A DNA stretch of 64,000 nucleotides from Raffaelea ambrosiae (taxonomy: Eukaryota > Ascomycota > Sordariomycetes > Ophiostomatales > Ophiostomataceae), in assembly GCA_002778195.1 (NCBI GenBank), contig PCDI01000020.1, positions 87,243-151,242 on the forward strand. The letters are read 5' to 3'. Below, one piece after another: positions 33,356-43,681 of this stretch. Numbering within the stretch: the first letter of the stretch is position 1; the number at the start of each line of letters is the position of its first letter. The notes beneath the pieces were generated by a model, which saw only the letters and a program-made list of their open reading frames with translations, was not told where the DNA came from and did not search any database. The position numbers and the translations under genes are program-made.

Positions 33356-35935
33356 ATGGCCAAGATCGACGTGGACAAGGTCCTCCAGCAGATGAACGAC
33401 CAGGAAAAGGTCTCTCTGCTGGCCGGCGTGGATTTCTGGCATACCAAATCTCTGCCCAAGTATGGCATCCCGGCTCTGCGGTTGTCCGACGGTCCCAATG
33501 GCGTGCGGGGCACCCACTTCTTCAACAGCGTGCCGGCAGCCTGCTTCCCCTGCGGAACGGCGCTGGGCGCCACCTTTGACCAGGAGCTGCTGTACGAGGC
33601 CGGCCAGCTGATGGCAGATGAGGCCAAGGCCAAGGGTGCCCACGTTCTCCTGGGGCCGACGATCAACATGCAGCGCAGTCCCCTGGGCGGCCGCGGCTTC
33701 GAGTCGTACAGCGAAGACCCGGTGCTGGCCGGTCTGGCGGCCGCGGCCGTGATCAAGGGCATCCAGAGCCACGGCATTGCCGCCACGCCCAAGCACTTTG
33801 TGTGCAACGACCAGGAGCACGAGCGCAACCGGGTCAACTCGATTGTGACAGAGCGGGCTCTGCGCGAGCTGTACCTGCTGCCGTTCCAGCTGGCCATCCG
33901 GGACAGTGCCCCCAAAGCTCTGATGACGGCCTACAACAAGGTCAACGGCATCCATGCCTCGGAGAACAAGAAGCTGTTGGCAGACATCCTCCGAGGAGAG
34001 TGGGGCTGGAAAGGACTGGTGATGAGCGACTGGTAGGTCGACCTTTTTTCACTAGACTTGCCCAATTGGGGAGAGCACCCACTAACTGGCGGCAGGTTTG
34101 GCACATATTCCACCTCTGAGGCGCTCAATGCCGGCCTGGACCTGGAGATGCCAGGTCCTACGCACTGGCGTGGACCGGCGGCAGTTCTGGCCGCCTCGAC
34201 GTACAAGCTGGGCGCCACCACACTGGACGACCGGACCCGGTCTGTCCTCGACCTCGTCAACTACGCCGAGGGCTCGGGCGTGCCGGAGAATGCCCCCGAA
34301 GGCGGCCTGGACACGCCGGAAACGGCCGCTCTGCTGCGGCGCATTGCAGCCGACTCGGTGGTGCTCCTGAAAAACGAGGGCAACGTCCTACCGCTGGACA
34401 AGTCCAAGAAGACGCTGGTGATTGGCCCGAACGCCAGCATCGCCTCCTACTGCGGCGGCGGCTCGGCCTCACTCAACCCCTACCACGCGGTGACGCCACT
34501 GGCGGCCATCACGGACAAGGTCGGCAGCGAGAGCGTCGTCTACACTGTAGGTGCCTACGCGCACAAGGACCTGCCGGATCTCGGGCCGAGCCTGTTCCGC
34601 TCGCCGGAGGCCAAGACGGCGGGCGTCACCTTCCAGACGTACAACGAGCCCCCCGAGGCGGGCGGCGACCGTAAGCTGCTCGACAAGCTGCAGCTTGAGA
34701 CGACCAACATGATGTTCATGGACTACAACAACCCCGACATGGGCGAGCTGTGGTACGCCGACATTGATGGCTACCTGGTGGCCGACCGCTCCAGCGACTA
34801 CGAGTTCGGCATGTGCGTCTACGGCTCGGCGCAGCTGTTCGTCGACGGCCAGCTGCTGATTGACGTCACCGACAAGCAGACCCAGGGCACTGCCTTTTTC
34901 GGCTGCGGCACCATCGAGGAGCACGGCGTGATCGCTCTGGAAAAGGGCAAGACCTACCACGTGCAGGTCCGCTTCGGCAGCGCGCCCACGAGCAAGCTGA
35001 CCCCGCAGGCGGTCTCTTTCGGCGGCGGCGCCGTCAAGATCGGCGGTGCCTGGAAGATCGATGCCGCCCAGGAGGTGGCCCACGCGGCGGAGCTGGCCGG
35101 CCAGTACGACCAGGTGGTGCTGTGCCTCGGCCTCAACAAGGACTGGGAGAGCGAGGGCTTCGACCGGCCCGACATGAAGCTGCCTCCCGGGCTGGACGAG
35201 CTGGCAGCGGCCGTTCTGGCGGCCAACCCGCGGACCGCGATTGTCGTGCAGTCCGGCACGCCCGTGGAGATGCCGTGGCTGCCGCAGACGGCGGCGCTGC
35301 TGCAGGCGTGGTACGGCGGCAACGAGACGGGCCACGGCATCGCCGACGTGCTGTTTGGCGACGTCAACCCGAGCGCCAAGCTGCCGCTGTCGTTTCCGGC
35401 CAAGGTCGAGCACAACCCGGCCTACCTCCACTACCGCAGCGAGGCCGGCCGCGTGCTCTACGGCGAGGACGTCTACATGGGCTACCGCTACTACGACACC
35501 GTCGGCGTCCCCGTCGCGTTCCCCTTTGGCCACGGCCTCAGCTACACCACCTTTGCACTGTCCGGCCTGGCCGTCGAGGCCAAGGAGGAGGACGGCGTCT
35601 TGGCGGCGTCGGTCCGGGTCGCCAACACGGGCGCCCGTGACGGCGCCGAGGTCCTGCAGCTGTACGTCAGCCAGCACAGCCCGTCGATCCGGCGGCCCGT
35701 CAAGGAGCTCAAGGACTTCAAAAAGGTGGCCGTGGCCGCGGGTGCCGCCAAGGATGTCGCCTTCTCGGTGCCGCTCAAGTACGCCTGCAGCTACTATGAC
35801 GAGCGCCGGGAGCAGTGGATTTGCGAGAAGGGCACGTACACGGTGTACGTGGCCGCCAGCAGCCAGCTGGAGAAGGACGCGTTTGTCGAGGCTACCTTTG
35901 AGGTGCCCGCGACCTTTTGGTGGAGCGGTCTGTAA
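33356..35935 (+). CDS. GH3 beta-glucosidase with PA14 insert, intracellular
   Basis: Two exons, 33356-34032 and 34096-35935, 838 residues. The N-terminal barrel has RLSDGPNGVRG, GRGFESYSEDP, KHFVCNDQE and GLVMSDW, with Asp225 as nucleophile (split from the next residues by the intron at Trp226). The alpha/beta sandwich follows (TLVIGPNA, YCGGGSASLNPYHAVTPL). A PA14 domain occupies about residues 405-550 (WYADIDGYLVADRSSDYEFGM). The C-terminus is an Fn3-like domain (YDTVGVPVAFPFGHGLSYTTF, VKELKDFKKV). No signal peptide, so it probably acts inside the cell on imported beta-glucosides. It is of the beta-glucosidase type and lacks NagZ-type features. It lies beside the amino-sugar cluster, but membership is unproven. 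Confidence 0.92.
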
Positions 35936-36254
35936 ATAGCCCAAGAAAAACCAGGCCATTGAAAACAAAATAAAAGGAGTCTTAATCGTTTGTACATATG
36001 CATACGGGACTTGTTTGGCTGTGCTCTCTGATTCGGTTGCGCCAGCTCTGGTTCTTGTTGGTTCTTGCTCTGTCCTGTCTTGAGGGCGTTTGACGCTGTT
36101 CTATCTGCGCATCGGTTTGTATTTTTAGGGCTCTCCCCACTAGCTGGACTGCCCAGTTCAGGCCTTCCCGGGCCCGCAGCAGCTCCTGTCTAAGGCATCT
36201 GGCGCTGGGTTGTAGTGCTCGCCTTCGAAACTCACTCCCAGCTCCGTAATTTAG

Positions 36255-37517
36255 TTAGTTCGGCCATGGCACATCTCGTCCCAAGCTCTTGGCCACCCAG
36301 TAGCCAACTGCCCTTCGGACTGGGTTATTGGAGTCCCAGTTGCGGTTGGGGTGCACGCGATTGCTAAAGTGCAGGAAAATGGTACGGCTCGGACGGTCAA
36401 TCGCGATTGTGGTGCCGGTAAACCCAGTGTGGCTGGCACAGTGTATACTCTGCATGGACCCCTGGGAGTACGACTGGTTCAAAGCCCACCCAGCGCCATA
36501 GCTGTTGCCCGGAAAGGCCGCATTGAAGTCCGTGAAGATGAGGTCGACCGCCTTTTTGGAGAGGTAACGCCGTCCCGCATACGTTCCGTTGTTGTTGATC
36601 ATCTGGGCAAAGACGGCACTGTCCAAGACGGTGGAGAACAGGCCGGCATGGCCAGAGATGCCGTCCAGGGCCCAGGCATTTTCGTCGTGCACCGTGCCGT
36701 GGACGGGCTGTGGTCGCTTCGGCTCCGTCGGTCCGAGGACTTCTATCTGGTATTCGGTTGGTGCGGTGCGTCTGTAGAAAACATTGGCTGCTCCTTCAAT
36801 GTTGCCTCTGTTGAAGAATGTCGATGTCATTCCCAGAGGGACTGTGAAGCCGTATATCAGCTCCTCGTACGGACGCCCACTGACCCGCTCCAGGACGTAG
36901 CGGAGCGTCATAAAGTTGATGTCGGAGTAGATGAACTCGGTGCCTGGCTCTGCCTGCAAGCTCGAGTTGACAATGACCTCGAAGCGTTCCTGCAGCGTGG
37001 TGAGATTGGGCGAGAAGAGATCGGGTGTTGGGTCCGGCGGAAGACCGCTTGTGTGGGTGAGCAGGCGGAGTATCGTAATGTTCTCTTTGCCGTTCGCTCC
37101 AAACTCGGGCAAGTAGCTGGCAACAGTCGCGTCTAGGTCGATCTTGCCAGCATCAAACGCCCGCAGCACTGCCGTGGCAGTGAACAGCTTGGTCAAGCTG
37201 GCCATGTCGTAAATGGTGTCCAGTTCGGTTGGAAGCCTCTGCTCTGCGGGCAGAAGTGTGCCGTTGCTATCGGCATATCGATATCTCTCGCCGATGGCTA
37301 GAGCGCTCACGATGACTCCATCACGGGCGACAAGAGTGGTAGAACCAGGTTCCATGGGGTATTGCAGGTATGAAGTGACGTTCTCTGCCATGTCCAGGAG
37401 TGGCTGCGGTAGCATCCCAACAGACCGCGGCGTGCCGGTTCGAAGAACATCGCGTGCACGAACTATCGTAGACACACCAGCGAGAACTGCGAGGATCTGA
37501 GAACGGTGCAGCTTCAT
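36255..37517 (-). CDS. Class-C beta-lactamase-fold hydrolase, AmiE/YbbE-like
   Basis: Intronless, 420 residues from the ATG at 37517, which gives the signal-peptide-like MKLHRSQILAVLAGVSTIVRA; an in-frame ATG at 37628 would add a hydrophobic anchor instead. The serine beta-lactamase/PBP motifs are Ser107-x-x-Lys110 in MASLTKL, Tyr197 in YSDINF and His363-Thr-Gly in HTGFTG. The segment TVHDENAWALDGISGHAGLFST (residues 275-296) is typical of the YbbE/AmiE branch, in which B. subtilis AmiE is an N-acetylmuramyl-L-alanine amidase encoded with murQ, murP and nagZ. It is divergent from the MurQ-like gene. A general esterase of the EstB type is the alternative. Confidence 0.8.
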   Translation of the reverse strand: MKLHRSQILAVLAGVSTIVRARDVLRTGTPRSVGMLPQPLLDMAENVTSYLQYPMEPGSTTLVARDGVIVSALAIGERYRYADSNGTLLPAEQRLPTELDTIYDMASLTKLFTATAVLRAFDAGKIDLDATVASYLPEFGANGKENITILRLLTHTSGLPPDPTPDLFSPNLTTLQERFEVIVNSSLQAEPGTEFIYSDINFMTLRYVLERVSGRPYEELIYGFTVPLGMTSTFFNRGNIEGAANVFYRRTAPTEYQIEVLGPTEPKRPQPVHGTVHDENAWALDGISGHAGLFSTVLDSAVFAQMINNNGTYAGRRYLSKKAVDLIFTDFNAAFPGNSYGAGWALNQSYSQGSMQSIHCASHTGFTGTTIAIDRPSRTIFLHFSNRVHPNRNWDSNNPVRRAVGYWVAKSLGRDVPWPN

Positions 37518-38195
37518 TTCTGTAATGCTGATCACCAGACAACGCCGAATCGAAAGGTACAGACAGACGGAGACCGCAATGGATACAGAAATGACAGTGC
37601 CCAAGACTTGGAGGTTTGCATGTGGCATACACCGGCGACGTATTCATTAGAAGTAATCTCAGTTCATCATCGCAGGTCTCGGTGGTTCAGCAAGGGCCGG
37701 GTTTGATAAACGATTCTGATCCTACGCGCACAGCGACAATCATCCGGAAGATGGCGTTGTGGGGGTTGACTTGCACCGTACCGGAAAAGCCGCCATGACG
37801 CTCACGAGTTCTGAAAGTGATAGCATGAACCGGTGCATGGAAGCAAGTTTTGGAAATCGGTGATCTTTGCTACCACCGCCCACTTGTAGGAACTAAGTCC
37901 ACATGAACTCATCCTGATGCCCCCAATCTGCTTTAGTAAGGTGTTTTGCGCTGATAATGACAGCAGCGGAAAAGCCGAAGATGCCACAAATTCGGTGGGT
38001 AGCAGGCCGCCAGTGGACAATGGCGTGCTGGCGGGTGCCCTGGGAATGATCCACCGTAAGCTGCGGTTGGCAATCAGCGAGTTGGGGTTCAAAAGGCACC
38101 GCTATAACGTTACGTCGGCGGGGACAATTGCAGGCATGTCCAACGCAACGCCTGCAGCTACTATCGCGAGTGTGTGCTGATAACCGCTTCCAGCC
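37518..38195. promoter_or_regulatory. bidirectional promoter region, AmiE-like / MurQ-like
   Basis: The two genes are transcribed away from this 678-nt region, so it should hold control sites for both. No extended ORF in it resembles a protein. Confidence 0.5.
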
Positions 38196-39476
38196 ATGGT
38201 TGCCATGAACCTCACAACACTCCAAACGGAGCAGAAAAATGCGAGGACGACAAACATCGATACTGCTTCCACTCTCGAGCTATGCGGTGAGTCAGCAAGG
38301 TCCCCTGGCAATGCGGCTCTTCCTTGATTCTGAGATTCCAAGGTTCTGACCAAGACCAAACTTAGAGATTATCAACCAAGAAGACGACACTGTTGCGAAG
38401 GCGGTCAGGACCTGTCTGCCCCAGATAGCCGACACAATCGATGTTGTCGTGTCCAGAGTCTCGCGAGGTGGCCGTGTGATTTACATGGGAGCGGGCACGA
38501 GTGGAAGGCTCGTAGCAATCTCGTCGTCTCCCATCTGGCGTCCTTCCACACTGACAGTTTTGACAGGCTTGGAATCCTCGATGCTTCGGAAATGTAAGAC
38601 GCAAATCTGTCGTCAAATGTTCCCCATGTTTCCAACGCTGACAAAGCAAAATCGACTACAGCCCGCCCACCTTTTCAGCACCTCCGAGCCAGTTTGTCGG
38701 CCTGATCGCAGGCGGCGACACGGCTATTCGTAAGGCTGTCGAGGATGCCGAAGACTCCCAAGAGATGGGGGCCAATGATCTCGTATCTCTGTCCCCTCCG
38801 TTGGGCCAGAACGATGTCGTTGTCGGAATTGCCTCCTCCGGACGGACTCCGTATGTGATCGGCGCCCTCAAGCATGCCCGAGCCGTCGGTGCAGCCGCCG
38901 TCGGGCTTGCCTGCGTCAGCCCCAGCGAACTCAAAGCATACAGCGACATCACCATCGAATGTGTTACGGGACCAGAGGTCGTGACCGGAAGCACCCGGAT
39001 GAAAGCGGGCACAGCAACAAAGATGGTCTGGCCTCCGTTGCTGTGCGTATGCAGTGTGAATCGCAAGCTAACGTTTTCTTTCCGGCATAGATCCTCAACA
39101 TGCTATCTACCGGCGCCCAAGTCCGCATGGGAAAGACATTCGGAAACCTGGTAGGCAAAGATCCCTCTGGCCGTCTCCCAACATGCAGCACTTCACTGAC
39201 ATCATGTACGTGCAGATGGTGGACCTGAAAATGTCCAACGAGAAATTGAGAGACAGGGCACGGCGTGTCGTTCTGTCGTCCGTTCCCCCGACATCGGTTT
39301 TGGATGTGCGGAAAGAGGGCGTGATCGAAGGCATACTGGAGCAGTGTGACGGGCAGGTCAAACTGGGTATTCTGGTGGCTACACTGGGATGTTCGCCAGA
39401 GGAGGGAAAAGCAAGGCTCCAGGCATCCATGGGTTCTTTGAAGATGGCATTGGAGAATATCCCAAGTCACTTCTAA
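38196..39476 (+). CDS. murQ-like: N-acetylmuramic acid 6-phosphate etherase (MurQ-type, SIS domain)
   Basis: Proposed exons 38196-38286, 38366-38507, 38567-38593, 38662-39025, 39091-39150 and 39216-39476, 314 residues. The MurQ pattern is continuous: LTTLQTEQKNARTTNIDTAST, RGGRVIYMGAGTSGRL, GILDASEIPPTFSAPPSQFVGLIAGGDTAIRKAVEDAEDS, VGIASSGRTPYVIGAL, TGPEVVTGSTRMKAGTATKM, ILNMLSTGAQVRMGKTFGNLMVDLKMSNEKL. Glu86 and Glu114 fall where the catalytic glutamates of MurQ are. The enzyme cleaves the D-lactyl ether of MurNAc-6-P to give GlcNAc-6-P and D-lactate. Intron 2 (38508-38566) needs a GC-AG boundary; the nearby GT donor at 38512 would shift the frame. Confidence 0.85.
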
Positions 39477-39965
39477 AATATTTTTGGCGTAGAGAGTCGG
39501 CCAAAGATAGTATAGAAAACGACAATCAGAAGCAAAATACAGGAAAGGATAATCTTGCAAGTGCTCATCCAAGTAGATATCAAACTAAATAGTAGAGCCG
39601 GATTAATATAAATAAAACATGAAATCCCGAGAATTGATTGGCAAAACAAAGAGAATGAAACTAAACGACAGGTCTACTTTCTATGTAATCATCTGCACCC
39701 CAGGCATGGCTTGCCTCCTTTTTGGGGAGCAAATAGCATTTGTATGGGACAGGAGGCAGTAGACGAACTAACCATGTAGCCGTGTCGCCGTGCAGCGCCA
39801 ATCACACCACCACGAGATAAGCTGCCCATTCTGGCTTAGTCTTGCAGTCGGCTTTCCCGTCACATTCTCCCTGCCGACGGAAAACCCGTCAGAAGTTGGC
39901 TCCCAAGAAACTTGACCAACTCCTCTGCCAACGCATCTCGACGGGCCCGTTCCGTTCTGCCAAAG
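39477..39965. other. intergenic, upstream of cluster regulator
   Basis: AT-richer 3' end of the etherase gene, then the regulator promoter. No gene is seen. Confidence 0.4.
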
Positions 39966-41973
39966 ATGAGTCGAACGTTCGCACGAACTCCACAGGCATG
40001 TGACATATGGTACGTCGTGTTCTCCTAGACAGGTCTTCTGTGCCGTGCCTCGCAAATTGCGCGAAGTCCCTTGTGCCATGTGATGTATTTACTGAGAAGC
40101 TTCCTCTCGGCAGCCGTCGTCGAAAGACAAAATGCGACGGCATGCGACCACGCTGTGGCCACTGTAGGACCAAGAACCTTAGCTGTGCCTGGGCCACCCC
40201 GGATATTTCCCGGAGCAGCGTCGATGCAGCGTCTCCGCCCATACTCGTACACCCGGCAGAGAGCATAAGCAGAGGCAGCGAATCGTCTCTAGCACCAAGC
40301 GTGGAATGCGTACCAGATCCCAGAGGGCTGCAGCTTTGTCTTGCTGCCTTCTTTGACCATCATTTTCTCATTGATTTCTGCTCGTTTGACCACAGGCCCG
40401 ACTTTGAAAGGAAATGCGAACAAGACCCCCTTCTTTCCGCGTCAGTGATCGCGCTGTGTGGCCGCTACCTAAGCCGGGAAGATGCCCACACGCACTTCAA
40501 GTTGTCGCCGTCTGAGGTGTCGCGCGTGTCGATGAAGAGGGCACGTTTTTTGGCCAAGATGAAGTCGGACGAACCAACCGGTAAGTCGGCCCTCTGGACG
40601 GCGGGCGGTCCACCACAATTGCCCAACAATGCATGTCTGATATCGTGTTCCAAGTGCCCCATATCCAGGCCCATCTCATACTGGCCCTGGCGGAGCTGCT
40701 TTCCAACTCGGGATCCCGCCATTGGTTATTTGCCGGCACGGCGATTCGCCTGGCCGAGATCATGCGGCTGAATAAGGATTTCCATCAGAACCACACCTTG
40801 AGGGACCAGGAAATCCGGCGGCGTACCTTCTGGGCTTGTCTGGTCTTGGATGCGGCCCTCGCATATCTGCTGGGCAAACACAGGACAGTCAGTCTCGAGA
40901 ATGTTTCGATCCCGCTTCCCGGGACCGACTCTTCTCTCGTGTACCAGGAGCCCTCCCGGGGTGTCACGCTGCACAATCTTGCCGCCTACCAGCGTCCTTC
41001 AGACCTCGGCATGACCCCCTACTTGGTCAAGACGATCTGTGTCTGGAGCGATATGGCCGATTTTGCGCTGCACTCACGCAGACACATGGATCCATACCCG
41101 CCTACGGACTCGAACAGCCTATTCTTTTCGCGGAATGCCAGCCTTCTGGCTTGGATGGGCGCTCTGCCACCGGGCATCGTCTGGAGCGAGCAGAATTACA
41201 AAGACCAACGCGTCCTCGGGCAGGCGAACGCCTTTGTCACCATGCATTTCCTGCTCCGGAGTGCCAACTGCGTGGCACACCAGTGCTACTTACCGCATTT
41301 GACTCTGTATACCAAGCTTGTGGATCTTGTCGACGGTGCCGGTCTGTCCTACCTGCATCGCGACCCTGCGCTGATCGAGACGTGTGTTTCCAACGCGCTG
41401 AAGGTGGGAGAAATGCTCCAGTATCTCATGGAACCAGGCGCAAATCGTGGAGATGGCGCCCTGCTGCTCCAAACTGTCTGGGTGGCGGCCTCCGTATTGA
41501 TTGTGGCAAACATATTTCTGTGGCTGCAGTTCTCCCCAGACGAAGCATGCAGCTCGGAGGAAATTCGACAGACTGCAGGTCACTACTCGGCGCTTGTGCA
41601 TCGACTTGTGTCTGGCTGGGCCACGGAATGGAAGGCCGCTCGGCAGTGGCTCTTCGCGTTGAATGCCATGCGCGGGTTATACGAGGCTGCTTACAGGGGG
41701 GAGGTTTCCGAGGACATTCTTGGCCGGGGCAGTGATGCAGACCAAACCGGTGATCATTCGGATGACGAAGAGTCTGCCAATGACTTCCGCCCGCAACCGG
41801 GCGATGGATATCCGGCGCTCATATCACTTCCTCTTTTGCACTCGTCTCTGAAATTTGCGACGTCGGATACATCCATCAAGTCCATCAGCCTGCAGTCAAT
41901 CTGGTTGCAACTGTCTGGTGGTTGGCTGTATGGAAACTTCGATTTCGGCGGGTTGACAGAATCGGATGTATAA
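39966..41973 (+). CDS. Zn2Cys6 transcription factor, candidate cluster regulator
   Basis: Three exons: 39966-40009, 40114-40580 and 40655-41973, 609 residues. Intron 1 splits the zinc cluster; joined it reads CDICRRRKTKCDGMRPRCGHCRTKNLSC with cysteines 12, 15, 22, 29, 32 and 39 (C-x2-C-x6-C-x6-C-x2-C-x6-C). The fungal-specific domain follows (VPHIQAHLILALAELLSNSGSRHWLFAGTAIRLAEIMRLN, EIRRRTFWACLVLDAALAYLLGK). Its position inside the MurQ/kinase/transporter block makes it a candidate local activator. The end is acidic (DADQTGDHSDDEESAND). It converges on the kinase gene with only 23 nt between stop codons. Confidence 0.87.
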
Positions 41974-41996
41974 CTAACTCATGTAGATGTCGATGT

Positions 41997-43119
41997 CTAC
42001 CATAATGTGTTGGGGGTTTTGGATCCTTTTCTTGCGAGCCAGTGTGCTCCTTCAACAGCCGGGACCTTGACATCCATGACCCAGCCAAACTCTATCCCCC
42101 TCTGTGTCAATTCTTCGCGTAGCATTTTGTTGTACAATGCATTTCTCGACAATCCTCCAGCAAATACAAATGCCGTTGTGTCTGTCTTGATGGTTTGGTA
42201 TTTCAGCAAGTCTGAGACCAGCTCCACGACACTCAGAGATTGCCGCCGCAGAAGCTCTCTCGCATCGTCGTTCCCGGCAGCAGCGAGAGAGAAGACCACC
42301 TTTGCCACCTCTGCTATCCTCTTGGTTGGAGACGAAGCACCTTCCGTGGGATTCAAGACAGCCGAGAGCAAATCGTTTGTATCCAAGGCTGCATCGAGTT
42401 CTCGGAAATGGCTGAAGACCGCGTCACTGATGGCGTGGTTCGCATCCTTGCCATCGTCCCCTGCCCTCAGCCTGTCACTGGCACGCAAGGCCATTCTGAG
42501 AGCTTCTTTTCCAATTGCAAATCCCGACCCGTCATCACCAAGCAGTGGACCCCAACCTCCCATCCGCGCGGTTCTCGAAAATTGGCCATCCTTGTCCCGC
42601 TTGAAACACATGGCAATAGACCCTGTCCCCACAACAAGAACAATGGCCGATTCCACACGAGGCTGTAAAGCTGGGCCTACCAACATCAGATCAATGTCCG
42701 TCGTGATGGTCAAAGAAGGCCCCAATGGCAACTTGAGCAGCTCTGAAATGGCGGTATTAATTCGTGGAACAAGAGATGGTCTGTCATATCCTGCGAGAGC
42801 TACCCAGGCTGACGATATGACTGCCTCTCCTGCCTGTGCTGGCCATTCAGGGTGTGCTGCCAGGGCAGACTCGACGGCTGTCGATATGACTGCTAACGAG
42901 GCGCATATTCCAATAGTCGATCTGAATCATAATCAGTAACACGATTCCAGAAACATGGGTCTCGACAAAGTGCACACACATATTACAAGGTCCAGCCTCG
43001 CCGGTGGACGTTGTGCCGGATGAGCTGACTAATGCAGCTACGCAAGACGACCCGCCACCATCGACAGCAAGGTGGAAAGTGAGTGGCGGGTTGTTCGTCA
43101 CTGCACACGTAGCGTCCAT
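41997..43119 (-). CDS. BadF/BadG/BcrA/BcrD-type amino-sugar kinase (MurK/NAGK-like)
   Basis: Two exons, 43119-42980 and 42921-41997 (intron GTGTGT...CAG), 354 residues. The ASKHA ATPase motifs are visible: phosphate-1 FHLAVDGGGSSCVAAL, phosphate-2 AIVLVVGTGSIAMCF, the BadF-specific GGWGPLLGDDGSGFAIG, and the adenosine motif AFVFAGGLSRN. Eukaryotic GlcNAc kinase and bacterial MurK (MurNAc/GlcNAc kinase) belong to this family. Adjacent to a MurQ-type etherase, the most sensible role is to phosphorylate MurNAc (or GlcNAc) at C6, making the etherase substrate. Specificity cannot be read from the sequence. Confidence 0.85.
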
Positions 43120-43681
43120 TTTGGGTTCGCTGGGCTCAGCCGGCGCCGGGCTGAAAACGTCCTGTTTTGGTGGCTTGTGGCTTTATACCTGCAGCCAAAG
43201 TACCACGTCGATATCTCTGATATCGCGCCCCAACATGGGAGAAGGGGAAGGAAACGTGGCCCGGTACAGCAGACGACGAGTAGCCATAGTGCATAGTCAA
43301 AATACGTTAGATGACTTGTGGGACTGCTTATCTGCCTGTGGACGCTACGGATAACCCGACGGGTTGCTGGGAACGAAAAGGCGGGGAAAGTGGCCATCTC
43401 GCCGGATATTGACCACGCGCGACCGGGCTGGTTGATAAGAAGGCCTGCTTGCTGGGAACGCAATTGCTATTGATACATATGAACCCACGCAGGCCTTCTC
43501 GTCCATTCCGGCTGCTTTTTTATGTCGTAGCAACCAACGTGCGTCAGAGGTAGTAATGCATGGGTCCAGAATTCCCCCCTACGCATTGCTCTCGTCCTGA
43601 TATTTTCACATATCTTTCTCAGCTCTCGGCAAAGGTTCGGGTTACCAACAAACACGGCCCATTGCACTGAAACTGCCCACA
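43120..43681. promoter_or_regulatory. divergent region between kinase and MFS transporter
   Basis: A 562-nt head-to-head region between two cluster genes and a candidate shared control region. No gene is recognised. Confidence 0.45.

Noticed and set aside
33356..35935. GH3 gene as a NagZ-type N-acetylglucosaminidase of the MurNAc pathway
   Set aside because: The KHF...NDQE and MSDW contexts, PA14 domain and Fn3-like tail are of the beta-glucosidase type; no NagZ-type features are seen.
34469..35968. 499-codon minus-strand ORF
   Set aside because: Antisense shadow of the GH3 gene, which has complete family motifs on the plus strand.
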